Source: Cellvibrio fontiphilus_A (GTDB lineage Bacteria > Pseudomonadota > Gammaproteobacteria > Pseudomonadales > Cellvibrionaceae). Taken from it: a stretch of DNA of 64,000 nucleotides. Below are positions 17,975 to 26,456 of this stretch, piece after piece. Made by a program: the position numbers and the translations under genes. The stretch is taken from NCBI RefSeq assembly GCF_042646205.1, contig NZ_JBHRTF010000004.1, positions 186,001 through 250,000 of the forward strand, written 5' to 3'. The notes beneath the pieces are model-generated. The model saw only the letters and a list, made by a program, of their open reading frames with translations. It did not search any database and had not been told where the DNA came from. Numbering within the stretch: position 1 is the first letter of the stretch; each line of letters begins with the position of its first letter.

Positions 17975-18120
17975 CCCTCCCTGCCTCCCCCTTAGTAAAG
18001 TGGGAGGAGTAATTCCCTCCCCTGCCAAGGAGAGGGTTAGGGTGGGGTAAGCGTGTAGCCCGTATGGAGCACAGCGTAATGCGGGAAATTTATCCCCGTA
18101 TAAGCTGTGTGCCCTACGGG
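17975..18120. repeat. Intergenic REP-like palindromic elements
   Basis: Two elements lie between rho and ubiD. First is a pyrimidine/purine asymmetric stretch with CCTCCC/GGGAGG arms ending in AGAGGGTTAGGGTGGGGT (about 17975-18050). Second is a 67-bp imperfect palindrome (18054-18120) whose arms start GTAGCCCGTATGG and end TGCCCTACGGG. Both look like dispersed extragenic palindromes known from environmental gammaproteobacteria; copy number cannot be seen in this window. Confidence 0.6.
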
Positions 18121-18152
18121 TTTTGTTTTTCTATAACCATGGTTTTTACATG

Positions 18153-19634
18153 ATGAAATATAAAGACCTTCGCGATTTTATCGCCCTGCTGGAAGCGCGC
18201 GGTTTGTTAAAGCGCATAAAACAAGAAATCGATCCGAATTTGGAAATGACGGAAATTTGCGACCGCACCCTGCGTGCCGGCGGCCCCGCATTGTTATTTG
18301 AAAATCCCAAGGGTTATTCCGTGCCGGTGCTTGCCAATTTATTTGGTACGCCCGAGCGAGTTGCCTTGGGTATGGGGCAGGAATCGGTGAGTGCCCTGCG
18401 TGAGGTGGGCAAATTGCTTGCGTTTTTAAAAGAGCCAGAGCCACCCAAAGGTTTTAAAGATGCCTGGGAAAAACTACCGCTGTTTAAACAGGTGTTAAAT
18501 TTGGCGCCCAAGGTGCTGAGCAAAGCGCAATGTCAGGAAGTTGTATTGGAAGGTGATGCGGTGAATTTGGATTTGCTACCCATCCAAACTTGCTGGCCGG
18601 GCGATGCGGGGCCCTTAATGACCTGGCCTTTGGTCGTTACCCGTGGCCCTCATAAAGAGCGCCAGAATCTGGGCATTTACCGTATGCAAAAAATCGGTAA
18701 AAACCGGTTGATTATGCGCTGGCTTTCTCATCGCGGCGGCGCGCTGGATTTTCGTGAATTCCAAATCCAAAACCCTGGCAAAAATTATCCCGTTGCCGTT
18801 GCTTTGGGTGCTGACCCGGCAACGATTCTCGGTGCTGTTACACCCGTGCCGGATACACTTTCTGAGTACGGTTTTGCGGGTTTGTTGCGCGGCGATAAAA
18901 CCGAAGTGGTGAAATGTATCGGCAATGATTTACAAGTGCCGGCATCTGCAGAAATTATTTTGGAAGGTTATATCGCCCCCAATGACCTGGCACCTGAGGG
19001 GCCGTTTGGCGATCACACCGGTTATTACAACGAAGTCGATAATTTTCCAGTGTTCACTGTCGAGCGCATTACCCACCGCCGCGATCCGATTTATCACAGC
19101 ACCTATACCGGGCGTCCGCCAGATGAGCCTGCGATTCTCGGTGTGGCGTTGAATGAAGTGTTTGTACCGATTTTGCAAAAACAATTTCCGGAAATTGTGG
19201 ATTTTTATTTACCACCCGAAGGCTGTTCTTATCGCATGGCTGTCGTCACCATGAAAAAACAATATCCCGGTCATGCCAAGCGCGTGATGATGGGGGTGTG
19301 GAGTTTTTTGCGGCAGTTTATGTACACCAAATTTGTGATTGTCACTGACGACGATGTCAATGCGCGCGATTGGAACGATGTGATCTGGGCTATGACAACC
19401 CGTATGGATCCGGCGCGCGACACGGTGATGATTGAAAATACGCCGATTGATTATTTGGATTTTGCCTCACCGGTATCGGGTTTGGGTTCCAAAATCGGTT
19501 TTGATGCCACCAATAAATGGCCGGGTGAAACCACGCGTGAATGGGGTACGCCGATTGTGATGGATCAAGCGGTAAAAACGCGCGTTGATGAAATCTGGGC
19601 TGACTTGGGTATAGATTTACCAACGGCTTATTAA
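18153..19634 (+). CDS. ubiD: 4-hydroxy-3-polyprenylbenzoate decarboxylase UbiD
   Basis: This is the prenylated-FMN dependent decarboxylase of ubiquinone synthesis; it needs UbiX for its cofactor, which is not encoded here. The start MKYKDLRDFI gives 493 residues, close to E. coli UbiD (497); a second ATG lies one codon earlier. The family segment EGPFGDHTGYYNE and the IMRWLSHRGGALD segment are present. It is preceded by palindromic repeats and probably has its own promoter. Confidence 0.96.
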   Translation: MKYKDLRDFIALLEARGLLKRIKQEIDPNLEMTEICDRTLRAGGPALLFENPKGYSVPVLANLFGTPERVALGMGQESVSALREVGKLLAFLKEPEPPKGFKDAWEKLPLFKQVLNLAPKVLSKAQCQEVVLEGDAVNLDLLPIQTCWPGDAGPLMTWPLVVTRGPHKERQNLGIYRMQKIGKNRLIMRWLSHRGGALDFREFQIQNPGKNYPVAVALGADPATILGAVTPVPDTLSEYGFAGLLRGDKTEVVKCIGNDLQVPASAEIILEGYIAPNDLAPEGPFGDHTGYYNEVDNFPVFTVERITHRRDPIYHSTYTGRPPDEPAILGVALNEVFVPILQKQFPEIVDFYLPPEGCSYRMAVVTMKKQYPGHAKRVMMGVWSFLRQFMYTKFVIVTDDDVNARDWNDVIWAMTTRMDPARDTVMIENTPIDYLDFASPVSGLGSKIGFDATNKWPGETTREWGTPIVMDQAVKTRVDEIWADLGIDLPTAY

Positions 19635-19665
19635 TTTATTTTCTGCTGATAGTGGGAGTTTGTTT

Positions 19666-19857
19666 ATGGCGTTACAGGAAGAGTGTTTTCTGGATTGCCC
19701 TTATTGCGGTGAACCTATCACTGTGCTGGTTGATTGCTCGGTGAGTGAGCAAAGCTATATTGAGGACTGCCAGGTTTGCTGTAGGCCTATCTCACTCCAT
19801 GTGGTTGTGGACGAGGACGGATTGCCCGAGGTGCATGCCCAGCGCGATGATGAATAA
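19666..19857 (+). CDS. CPXCG-motif cysteine-rich small protein
   Basis: This 63-residue acidic protein has CPYCGEPI and CQVCCRPI, two Cys-x-x-Cys pairs that likely bind zinc. It matches the short CPXCG family found in many proteobacteria, of unknown function. GGGAG lies 7 bases before the ATG. It follows ubiD by about 30 bp and may share its transcript. Confidence 0.85.
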   Translation: MALQEECFLDCPYCGEPITVLVDCSVSEQSYIEDCQVCCRPISLHVVVDEDGLPEVHAQRDDE

Positions 19858-19947
19858 CACCCACCTTGGCTTTGCCCGGGTTATGCGCTATAAGTTCCAC
19901 GTGGTTTGCAATGCGGTTATTACTTCCAATTTGAAAGGAGAATTTAA

Positions 19948-20361
19948 ATGAGTTTCGCAAAAGAGTTCAGAGAATTTGCCATGCGTGGCAATGTGGTGGA
20001 TATGGCAGTGGGTATTATTATCGGCGCCGCATTCGGCAAGATTGTCAGTTCATTGGTGAGCGATGTATTTATGCCGCCCATTGGCTGGTTGATTGGCGGT
20101 GTAGATTTTAGCGATTTGGCTGTCACCCTGCCGGCGCTGATTGAAGGTAAAGAGCCGGTGCTTATTGCCTACGGTAAATTCATCCAAACCGTGCTGGATT
20201 TTACGATAGTCGCCTTTGCGATTTTTATGGTGATTAAAGGTATGAATCGCCTGAAACGCAAAGATGAGCCAGCACCCGAAGCGCCGGCAGAGCCAGCGCC
20301 AAGCAAAGAAGAGTTGCTGTTAACGGAAATTCGCGATTTATTAAAACAGCAGCAAAAGTAA
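19948..20361 (+). CDS. mscL: Large-conductance mechanosensitive channel
   Basis: This 137-residue protein forms a pentameric inner-membrane pore opened by membrane tension during hypo-osmotic shock. The N-terminal amphipathic segment (SFAKEFREFAMRGN), the first pore helix (DMAVGIIIGAAFGKIVSSLV), a periplasmic loop, the second helix and a charged C-terminal bundle are all visible. An AAGGAGA site precedes the ATG. Confidence 0.98.
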   Translation: MSFAKEFREFAMRGNVVDMAVGIIIGAAFGKIVSSLVSDVFMPPIGWLIGGVDFSDLAVTLPALIEGKEPVLIAYGKFIQTVLDFTIVAFAIFMVIKGMNRLKRKDEPAPEAPAEPAPSKEELLLTEIRDLLKQQQK

Positions 20362-20401
20362 TATTTCACGGCGGTTTGGGGCGTTATGCTCCTGGCACCA
20401 G

Positions 20402-20432
20402 AAAAGCGATCCAGAGATGGATCGCTTTTTTT
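20402..20432. terminator. Terminator between mscL and a convergent gene
   Basis: A perfect 12-bp stem (20402-20413 with 20418-20429, loop GAGA) ends in T residues; its other arm begins AAAA, so it may work in both directions. Confidence 0.85.
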
Positions 20433-21330
20433 ATGGCTGGGATTTTGGGGTGGGGTTAAGCAACGTCCATTGTTCAAGCTCTGGATGGAAAAATCCGCAC
20501 TCACGGTAGGCGCGCTCAATCGTGCCTTTCGCGCGCAATTGTGCAGTGCCAAGGCTCAGGGCGCGATAAAACTCATCGGCCATGGGGTGTTTTTTGCTCA
20601 CCGGCCAATGACGGCTGCCACTGATGGCGATTTTTATTCCCTCAATCGGGATTAATTTTATGCCGTCCACATTAATTTCTTTGGTGGGGTTGTTGGCAAC
20701 GGGCGATAGACTCAGGTCCACCCGTCCGGCATTTAACATACGCGCTATGTTTACCCAATTGGGCGTAAACATAATTTTGTCAAAACCCATGTGTTGCAGC
20801 GTATTGAGGTCGGGTTTCCATTGGCGACTGGTAGCCACCTTGAGCTGGGTTAGCTGCGCCAGGTTTTTACTGGCAAGCGCGCGTTGATTTTTGGGTGAAG
20901 TGTAAAGCCCCACAACAAATTGCCCCTCCTGCACAATCGGCGCAGAAATGTGCAATTGGTTTTGTTGATTGATCAGATCTTGATACCAGATAGTGCTGCC
21001 AACGCTCAGGGTTTTGCCATCAATCACGTTGCGAATACTGCGAAAGTAATTCTCTTCATCCACAAACTGGATGGGATGGGTAAATCCCCCCAGCGACAAA
21101 GCCTGCAACATCAAGACTAATTCAATCACATCGCGGCGGGCGTAAGCGCCACCGTAATAAGTCACAGCCCTTACATCGCGATTGGCAAGAAAGCGTTGGT
21201 AATCATTGTGGATATCGGGTAGCACGGCGATAGGGGCGGTTTGCGAGGCAAGGCTCTTCCCGGCAAACAACAGGGCCGGCAGCAGGACAAGCAATAGACA
21301 GCAGGTTTGCAGGCGCCGAATGGGGAACAT
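20431..21330 (-). CDS. Periplasmic solute-binding family 3-like protein
   Basis: ATG at 21330 is preferred to the TTG two codons earlier and gives 299 residues with a signal peptide ending near GKSLAS. The rest has the two-lobe character of amino-acid type binding proteins (FDKIMFTPNWVNIARMLNAGRVDL) but no transporter genes are adjacent. A similar layout is seen in the protein at 29640-30548 that is coupled to a kinase. This suggests a sensory or orphan binding protein rather than an uptake component. The ligand is unknown. Confidence 0.75.
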   Translation of the reverse strand: MFPIRRLQTCCLLLVLLPALLFAGKSLASQTAPIAVLPDIHNDYQRFLANRDVRAVTYYGGAYARRDVIELVLMLQALSLGGFTHPIQFVDEENYFRSIRNVIDGKTLSVGSTIWYQDLINQQNQLHISAPIVQEGQFVVGLYTSPKNQRALASKNLAQLTQLKVATSRQWKPDLNTLQHMGFDKIMFTPNWVNIARMLNAGRVDLSLSPVANNPTKEINVDGIKLIPIEGIKIAISGSRHWPVSKKHPMADEFYRALSLGTAQLRAKGTIERAYRECGFFHPELEQWTLLNPTPKSQP

Positions 21331-21431
21331 AATCAATTAGTCATCCAGTAGCTGGAATTACACGCCGGGTCATACATTCAGGGCGCAGCTGATCACCATT
21401 ATTTTGGGCGCCATTTTGCAGGTCGTCCAGC

Positions 21432-21830
21432 TTAAAGAATAGGCTGGCCGCGATACATACGCACAGGTTTTTCTACCGCAGGCGCGATGGGGCTGAGTAT
21501 TTCGCTGCGCACCACATCCGGCTCTGCCACTGCTGGCTCATGGCTAGCCTCTTCCAGTACGGTTTGTCCGCGATAGACCTTAACCACCTGGCGCGGCAAG
21601 TCTTTATTATCGGGCTGTGCCGGCTCCAATAGGGTCGCCCAGGGCGGCCCTGCCATAAACAATAATTCTTTGATCAGCGCTTTGGTAATGGTGTCTTTGC
21701 TGTGGTGATGGTAGTCGGCCAATTCTTTTAACAGCTCGGGGTTGGCCATTTTCACGCCGGGTTTCATTGCAGCATCAACCCGGCGCCGAATTTCGTACAC
21801 CAAATCAACCATGGGTTTAGTGTATTGCAT
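21432..21830 (-). CDS. Hypothetical protein with repeated YRGQ motif
   Basis: I do not recognise this protein. The ATG at 21830 has GGAGGAG 7 bases upstream and is preferred to 21875. The 132-residue product is soluble, with a helical first half (about 1-75). The second half holds two copies of a short motif, VKVYRGQTVL and VRMYRGQPIL, the latter at the very C-terminus. Repeated YRG motifs are also seen in DUF4278-like proteins. No function can be given. Confidence 0.7.
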   Translation of the reverse strand: MQYTKPMVDLVYEIRRRVDAAMKPGVKMANPELLKELADYHHHSKDTITKALIKELLFMAGPPWATLLEPAQPDNKDLPRQVVKVYRGQTVLEEASHEPAVAEPDVVRSEILSPIAPAVEKPVRMYRGQPIL

Positions 21831-22028
21831 CTTCGCTCTCCTCCGTTGTGGACGAGCCTTGTGGGCCCAGATCAAGACTTGAGCAAAATCCAGACCAAAG
21901 CCTATTTACAGCTTAAGTCGGTATTTTTTATTGCTTTTATAACTAACAGAAGGCTCTTTTTGGTGCGCGATGATTTTTTGGGTGCGGCTGGCTGCCTCTT
22001 GGTTGGGCGCCAGCCTTGGTGGGCGGGA

Positions 22029-22844
22029 TTAGCGAATAAGGTGATCCATCTCACGGGCGGGTTGTGAACACTGTGTCTCGCCAATGATTTGCGCGGGCAC
22101 ACCGGCCACTGTGGCGCGTGGCGGGACATCTTTTATCACCACACTGCCAGCGCCCACTTTGGCGCATTCACCCACAGTAATATTGCCCAATATCTTGGCT
22201 CCGGCGCCAATCAGCACCCCTTTGCGCACTTTGGGGTGACGGTCGCCCGCCTCCTTGCCGGTGCCACCCAGGGTGACGGATTGCATGATGGACACCATAT
22301 CCTCAACCACCGCGGTTTCACCAATCACAATGCCGGTGGCATGGTCAAACATAATGCCCTTGCCAATACGCGCGGCCGGATGGATATCCACCGCAAACAC
22401 AGCCGAGATGCGGTTTTGCAGGAAGAGGGCGAGTGAATTGCGCCCCTGATTCCACAGCCAATGGGCGATGCGATAAGCCTGTAGTGCATGGAAACCTTTG
22501 AAATAGAGCAGGGGGGTGACCAATGAGCAGCAGGCGGAGTCGCGCTCACTGACCGCCTGCAGGTCGGCGCGCACTGACTCTACTATACCGGGGTCTTTGG
22601 CCATGGCCTCTTCAATGACTTCGCGGATCAGCATGGCAGGTAGGGCCGGGCTATCGAGTTTATTGGCCAGGTGAAAGCTCAGCGCGGCTTCCAGGGTGTC
22701 GTGATTGAGGATGGTAGAGTAAAGAAAGCTGGCGAGCACCGGTTCGGCCTCGGCCTGTTTGCGGGTCTGCAGGCGGATGGCTTCCCAGAGACTGTCGAGC
22801 ACCAGGGCTTTGCTGGCGGCAGTGGCGGTTGCGGTGGCATTCAT
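22029..22844 (-). CDS. cysE: Serine O-acetyltransferase
   Basis: CysE acetylates serine with acetyl-CoA, the first step of cysteine synthesis, and is normally feedback-inhibited by cysteine. The start at 22844 has AAGGA 7 bases upstream and gives 271 residues. An N-terminal helical domain is followed by a left-handed beta-helix of hexapeptide repeats; the catalytic segment DHATGIVIGET and the GGTGKEAGDRHPK loop are present. It is monocistronic here, not beside iscR/iscS. Confidence 0.96.
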   Translation of the reverse strand: MNATATATAASKALVLDSLWEAIRLQTRKQAEAEPVLASFLYSTILNHDTLEAALSFHLANKLDSPALPAMLIREVIEEAMAKDPGIVESVRADLQAVSERDSACCSLVTPLLYFKGFHALQAYRIAHWLWNQGRNSLALFLQNRISAVFAVDIHPAARIGKGIMFDHATGIVIGETAVVEDMVSIMQSVTLGGTGKEAGDRHPKVRKGVLIGAGAKILGNITVGECAKVGAGSVVIKDVPPRATVAGVPAQIIGETQCSQPAREMDHLIR

Positions 22845-22925
22845 GGCCAAATCCTTAGAGGGAAAACTAAAAAACCATTATTGGGGGCGCCGGCCAATAA
22901 TTCCAGCGCGCCACCAAGTTTATGT

Positions 22926-23909
22926 TCAATAAATAACCAGTGGTGGTTCCTGTAGCGCGGCCAACTGCTCGCGCAATTCCAGGATATGCTCACCCCAATA
23001 GCGCTCGCTATTAAACCAAGGAAAGTGATGGGGGAATGCAGGGTCAGTCCAGCGCCGCGCGAGCCAGGCGCTGTAATGCATGATACGCAGGCTGCGCAGG
23101 GCTTCGATCAGCGCCAGCTCGGCCAGGTCAAAATCGCAAAATTCGCGGTAGCCCTCCAGTATCTCGCTCAATTGCAGCGTCTGCTGTTCGCGCTCGCCAG
23201 AGAGCAGCATCCATAAATCCTGAATCGCTGGCCCCATGCGCGCATCATCAAAATCCACAAAATGTGGCACTTCATCGCGCCACAAAATATTGCCGGGGTG
23301 GCAGTCGCCGTGCAGACGGATAGGCCTGTACTTCACCCGCGCAAAAATGCGTTCACAGGCGCTCAGTAAATCGGCGCCCAGAGTGCGATAAGACTCGCGC
23401 AGGCTGGCGGGGATAAAATCGTTGGCGAGTAAAAAGTCATAGCTGTCGCGGCCAAAACTCTGGATATCCAATGCCGGGCGATGCTCAAACGGTTGGGCTT
23501 GCCCCAGTGCATGAATGCGCCCCAAGGTACGGCCAAGGCTGAGCAGCGCATCAAAGTCGTCCAGGTTGGGCGCATGGCCGCCCTGACGTGGGTAGAGCGC
23601 AAAGCGAAAGCCCTGGAACTCGCGCAGGCTATTGCCTTGGTCATCCAGCAGCGGCGGTACTACTGAAATCTCCAACTCCTTAAGTGCAGCGGTAAACCGG
23701 TGTTCCTCCACAATTTGCGCATCGCTCCAGCGGTCGGGGCGGTAGAACTTGGCGATGAGCGGGCTGCCTCCTTCTATGCCCACCTGATACACGCGGTTTT
23801 CGTAGCTGTTCAGCGCCAGAATACGCGCGTCGGTCAAATAGCCGGTGCTGTCGATGGCATCCAGCACCAGGTCAGGTGTGAGTAATTCGTAGGGATGGTT
23901 TTGGGTCAT
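22926..23909 (-). CDS. srkA: Stress response kinase A (YihE/RdoA family)
   Basis: This is an aminoglycoside-phosphotransferase fold Ser/Thr kinase. The ATG at 23909 gives 327 residues, matching the E. coli protein (328). The catalytic loop RLHGDCHPGNILW and the metal-binding HFVDFDDA are intact. In E. coli SrkA counters toxin- and Cpx-linked death after stress. It lies between cysE and the divergent ParA gene. Confidence 0.93.
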   Translation of the reverse strand: MTQNHPYELLTPDLVLDAIDSTGYLTDARILALNSYENRVYQVGIEGGSPLIAKFYRPDRWSDAQIVEEHRFTAALKELEISVVPPLLDDQGNSLREFQGFRFALYPRQGGHAPNLDDFDALLSLGRTLGRIHALGQAQPFEHRPALDIQSFGRDSYDFLLANDFIPASLRESYRTLGADLLSACERIFARVKYRPIRLHGDCHPGNILWRDEVPHFVDFDDARMGPAIQDLWMLLSGEREQQTLQLSEILEGYREFCDFDLAELALIEALRSLRIMHYSAWLARRWTDPAFPHHFPWFNSERYWGEHILELREQLAALQEPPLVIY

Positions 23910-24132
23910 GGCAAGTGCTCGCAAGAGTAGAGGGCGATTGTACGCCCTTGCCAGCCACCCGGTGCGAGTCAAATAGCATTGTGGTGCAGATCTTTTTCTG
24001 GCGGTTAAATTTTGTGTAAGGCGGTTAAAAATGCTACAAGTAATAATTCGTTGAGCCCGAACCTAACAACATTCATTACGGCAGTCTTTACAACAGTCAC
24101 TGCGACAGCCACCGCTAATAAACGGAATTGCC

Positions 24133-24894
24133 ATGATTAAAATCGCCTTCTACAACCTCAAGGGTGGGGTGGGAAAAACCACCACCGCCGTCAACATGGC
24201 TTACATGGCCGCTGCGGCTAAAAAAAATGTCATCCTCTGGGACCTGGACCCGCAGGCGGCGGCCAGTTGGTTTTGTCAGCAGGAGCCGGGCACGGGTAAA
24301 GCGATCAAGCTGTTCAGCAAAGGCAAATCCATCGCCGAAATGGAATTATTCAGCCCCTTTCCCAACCTGATGTTAATTCCCGCTGACCTCAGCCTGCGCA
24401 GCTTGGACAGCGAGTTTGATGAGCTGGGCAAGGACAAAAAGTTCTTCAAGCAGCTGCTCAAACCCCTGAGTGAAAAAGCCGATATCCTGATCTTTGACTG
24501 CCCGCCCACCCTCTCGCCCAGTGTTGAACAGCTGTTGCAAGAGGTGGATATATTGTTGATCCCGATGATTCCCAGCCCACTTTCCATGCGCGCCATGGAG
24601 CAGGTGATTGAATTCCTCGCCAGCAAAAAATCGGCCCCCAAGCGCATTGTCGGATTTTTTAATCAGGTAGATATGCGCCGCAGCCTGCATCGCGAGGCAA
24701 TAGAAAACAGTAAAAAGATGCCGCTGCCCATGCTCAAAACTTATATCCCCAACGATGCCGCCGTGGAGCAAATGGGGCTGCGGCGCGCGCCCCTAACCAG
24801 CTACAATCAGCGCAGCCGCGCTGCGCTGGCCTACCTGGATTTATGGAAAGAGATAGCGCGCCTGCTTAAAGCCGCGGCCAAAGAAAACGAATAA
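24133..24894 (+). CDS. ParA/MinD-family ATPase
   Basis: This 253-residue deviant Walker ATPase has KGGVGKTT at residues 10-17, DLDPQAAASW after the second strand, and a FDCPPTL Walker B. No ParB gene is nearby; instead a TPR lipoprotein follows after 43 bp. That argues for an orphan positioning or regulatory ATPase rather than the chromosome partition ParA. Cargo unknown. Confidence 0.92.
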   Translation: MIKIAFYNLKGGVGKTTTAVNMAYMAAAAKKNVILWDLDPQAAASWFCQQEPGTGKAIKLFSKGKSIAEMELFSPFPNLMLIPADLSLRSLDSEFDELGKDKKFFKQLLKPLSEKADILIFDCPPTLSPSVEQLLQEVDILLIPMIPSPLSMRAMEQVIEFLASKKSAPKRIVGFFNQVDMRRSLHREAIENSKKMPLPMLKTYIPNDAAVEQMGLRRAPLTSYNQRSRAALAYLDLWKEIARLLKAAAKENE

Positions 24895-24937
24895 TCGCCC
24901 AGCGATTGCCAACCGTCTCACCTGAACGAGTTATCCA

Positions 24938-25393
24938 ATGATCAAGCACTGTTATTCGCTGTGTCTTGCCAGCCTGCTATTAATGCTGGCCGGTTGTACC
25001 ACCCAGTCCAACTACCCCTCGCCGCAACCGCAACCCGCGCCCAAACCCGCCGCGCCACCACCGGCTGTCACCTACCCGCAACCGGGCGCAGTTACCCCGG
25101 CGCCAGCAACACCCGCAGTCATGATCAACCCCGCCGCCCTCAGCCTTGCCCGTCAGGGGCGCAGCCAATATCAGCAACAGGATTACCAGGGTGCCATAGC
25201 CACCGCCGAGCGCGGCCTGCGCATCGACCGCCGCGCCGCGGATTTGTACCTGTTACTCGCAGAAAGTTATTTGCAACTGGGCCAACCGGATAAAGCCCGC
25301 CTGTTCATCCAGCAAGGCAAACGTTTTGCCAGCGCAGGCTCAGAGGCGGCGCAAGGTTTACAGCGTTTGGAGTTGATGGTGCAGGGGTATTGA
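24938..25393 (+). CDS. Proline-rich TPR lipoprotein
   Basis: This 151-residue precursor has a lipobox LMLAGC (Cys20), a Pro/Ala-rich linker (about 28-65) and a C-terminal pair of TPR-like helices (about 68-145: ARQGRSQYQQQDYQGAIATAERGL, LYLLLAESYLQLGQPDKA). It is probably anchored in the outer membrane with the TPR in the periplasm as a protein-binding platform. It is likely co-transcribed with the ParA-type ATPase; a functional link is not proven. Confidence 0.85.
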   Translation: MIKHCYSLCLASLLLMLAGCTTQSNYPSPQPQPAPKPAAPPPAVTYPQPGAVTPAPATPAVMINPAALSLARQGRSQYQQQDYQGAIATAERGLRIDRRAADLYLLLAESYLQLGQPDKARLFIQQGKRFASAGSEAAQGLQRLELMVQGY

Positions 25394-25410
25394 TCGCGTA
25401 AGAGTTAATA

Positions 25411-25447
25411 AAAAGGCAATCGGCAAGTAACGCGATTGCCTTTTTTA
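25411..25447 (+). terminator. Terminator after the TPR lipoprotein gene
   Basis: A 12-bp stem (25411-25422 with 25433-25444) ends in six T residues shortly after the stop codon. Confidence 0.85.
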
Positions 25448-25799
25448 TTGTGTTGATTTTTGTTGCGATTGCTGCAGTGAATTTTTAATCGGTAGGGAGT
25501 TTTACAGGTACAGTGCAGTACAACTATTTAAACAACAAAAATAGTTCTTCGATGTAATTAAAATATTGCCAGGTAGCTCGGGTGTATTGCTTGTACATCT
25601 ACAAGCGTGAGCATTTATTTGCTTCTGCGTTTTTTATAAAAATAATAAATCACGTAGATTGTCTTTTTTTATCCATAAAGTTTTCAAATCGCTTGCATGG
25701 CGATTATCAATTAGCGCTGCTGCCCCTTAGTCCTTAATCTGCTCCCCGTAACGCAAGTAACCCACGGGCGTAGCCCATATAGACTCAGGAGTGTAACTC
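25448..25799 (+). other. Region upstream of ahpC
   Basis: About 350 bp of AT-rich DNA must carry the ahpC promoter. I looked for the OxyR tetranucleotide pattern (ATAG-7-CTAT-7-ATAG-7-CTAT) and found no copy good enough to call. A GGAG site sits just before the ahpC ATG. No gene is seen. Confidence 0.4.
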
Positions 25800-26363
25800 A
25801 TGGCAAGTATCAATTCAGAAATCAAACCATTCAGTGCCCAGGCTTATCACCAAGGCAAATTTGTTCACCTGACCGAATCAGACCTGAAAGGTAAGTGGTC
25901 GGTAGTATTTTTTTACCCCGCTGACTTCACCTTTGTGTGCCCCACTGAATTGGGCGATTTGGCGGACAACTACGCTGAGTTCCAAAAAATGGGTGTAGAA
26001 ATTTACGCAGTATCTACTGACACTCACTTCACTCACAAAGCATGGCATGACAGCTCTGAAACCATTGGCAAAATCCAATACCCAATGATTGGCGACCCAA
26101 CTGGCACCATCACGCGCAATTTTGGTGTGATGATTGAAGAAGCTGGTTTGGCTGATCGCGGTACTTTTGTGATCGATCCACAAGGCAAAATTCAAATCAT
26201 TGAAATTAACGCCGGCGGTATTGGCCGCGATGCATCTGAACTGTTGCGCAAAGTGAAAGCCGCGCAATACGTTGCTGCGCATCCAGGTGAAGTTTGCCCG
26301 GCAAAATGGAAAGAAGGTGAAGCGACCCTGGCTCCATCACTTGATTTGGTTGGCAAAATCTAA
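25800..26363 (+). CDS. ahpC: Alkyl hydroperoxide reductase subunit C (peroxiredoxin)
   Basis: This typical 2-Cys peroxiredoxin reduces H2O2 and organic peroxides in the cytoplasm. It is 187 residues long, with peroxidatic Cys47 in DFTFVCPTE and resolving Cys166 in GEVCPAKW. AhpF, encoded 93 bp downstream, regenerates it with NADH. Confidence 0.98.
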   Translation: MASINSEIKPFSAQAYHQGKFVHLTESDLKGKWSVVFFYPADFTFVCPTELGDLADNYAEFQKMGVEIYAVSTDTHFTHKAWHDSSETIGKIQYPMIGDPTGTITRNFGVMIEEAGLADRGTFVIDPQGKIQIIEINAGGIGRDASELLRKVKAAQYVAAHPGEVCPAKWKEGEATLAPSLDLVGKI

Positions 26364-26406
26364 GCTGACTTTTTTATCTCGCGTTTTTTATCCAGAGCGC
26401 TAAAAA

Positions 26407-26429
26407 AAGCCCGCTCACAAGGCGGGCTT
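26407..26429 (+). other. Stem-loop between ahpC and ahpF
   Basis: An 8-bp GC-rich stem (26407-26414 with 26422-26429) lies in the ahpC-ahpF gap. It lacks a T tract on the plus strand, so it is more likely an attenuator or mRNA-stabilising 3' structure that lets ahpC exceed ahpF than a full terminator. Confidence 0.5.
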
Positions 26430-26456
26430 GCATTACAAAATCCCACGGAGACGACC

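Noticed and set aside
25500..25780. OxyR site upstream of ahpC
   Set aside because: The best alignment (from ATAG near 25542) matches only part of the four tetranucleotides, so no site is called.
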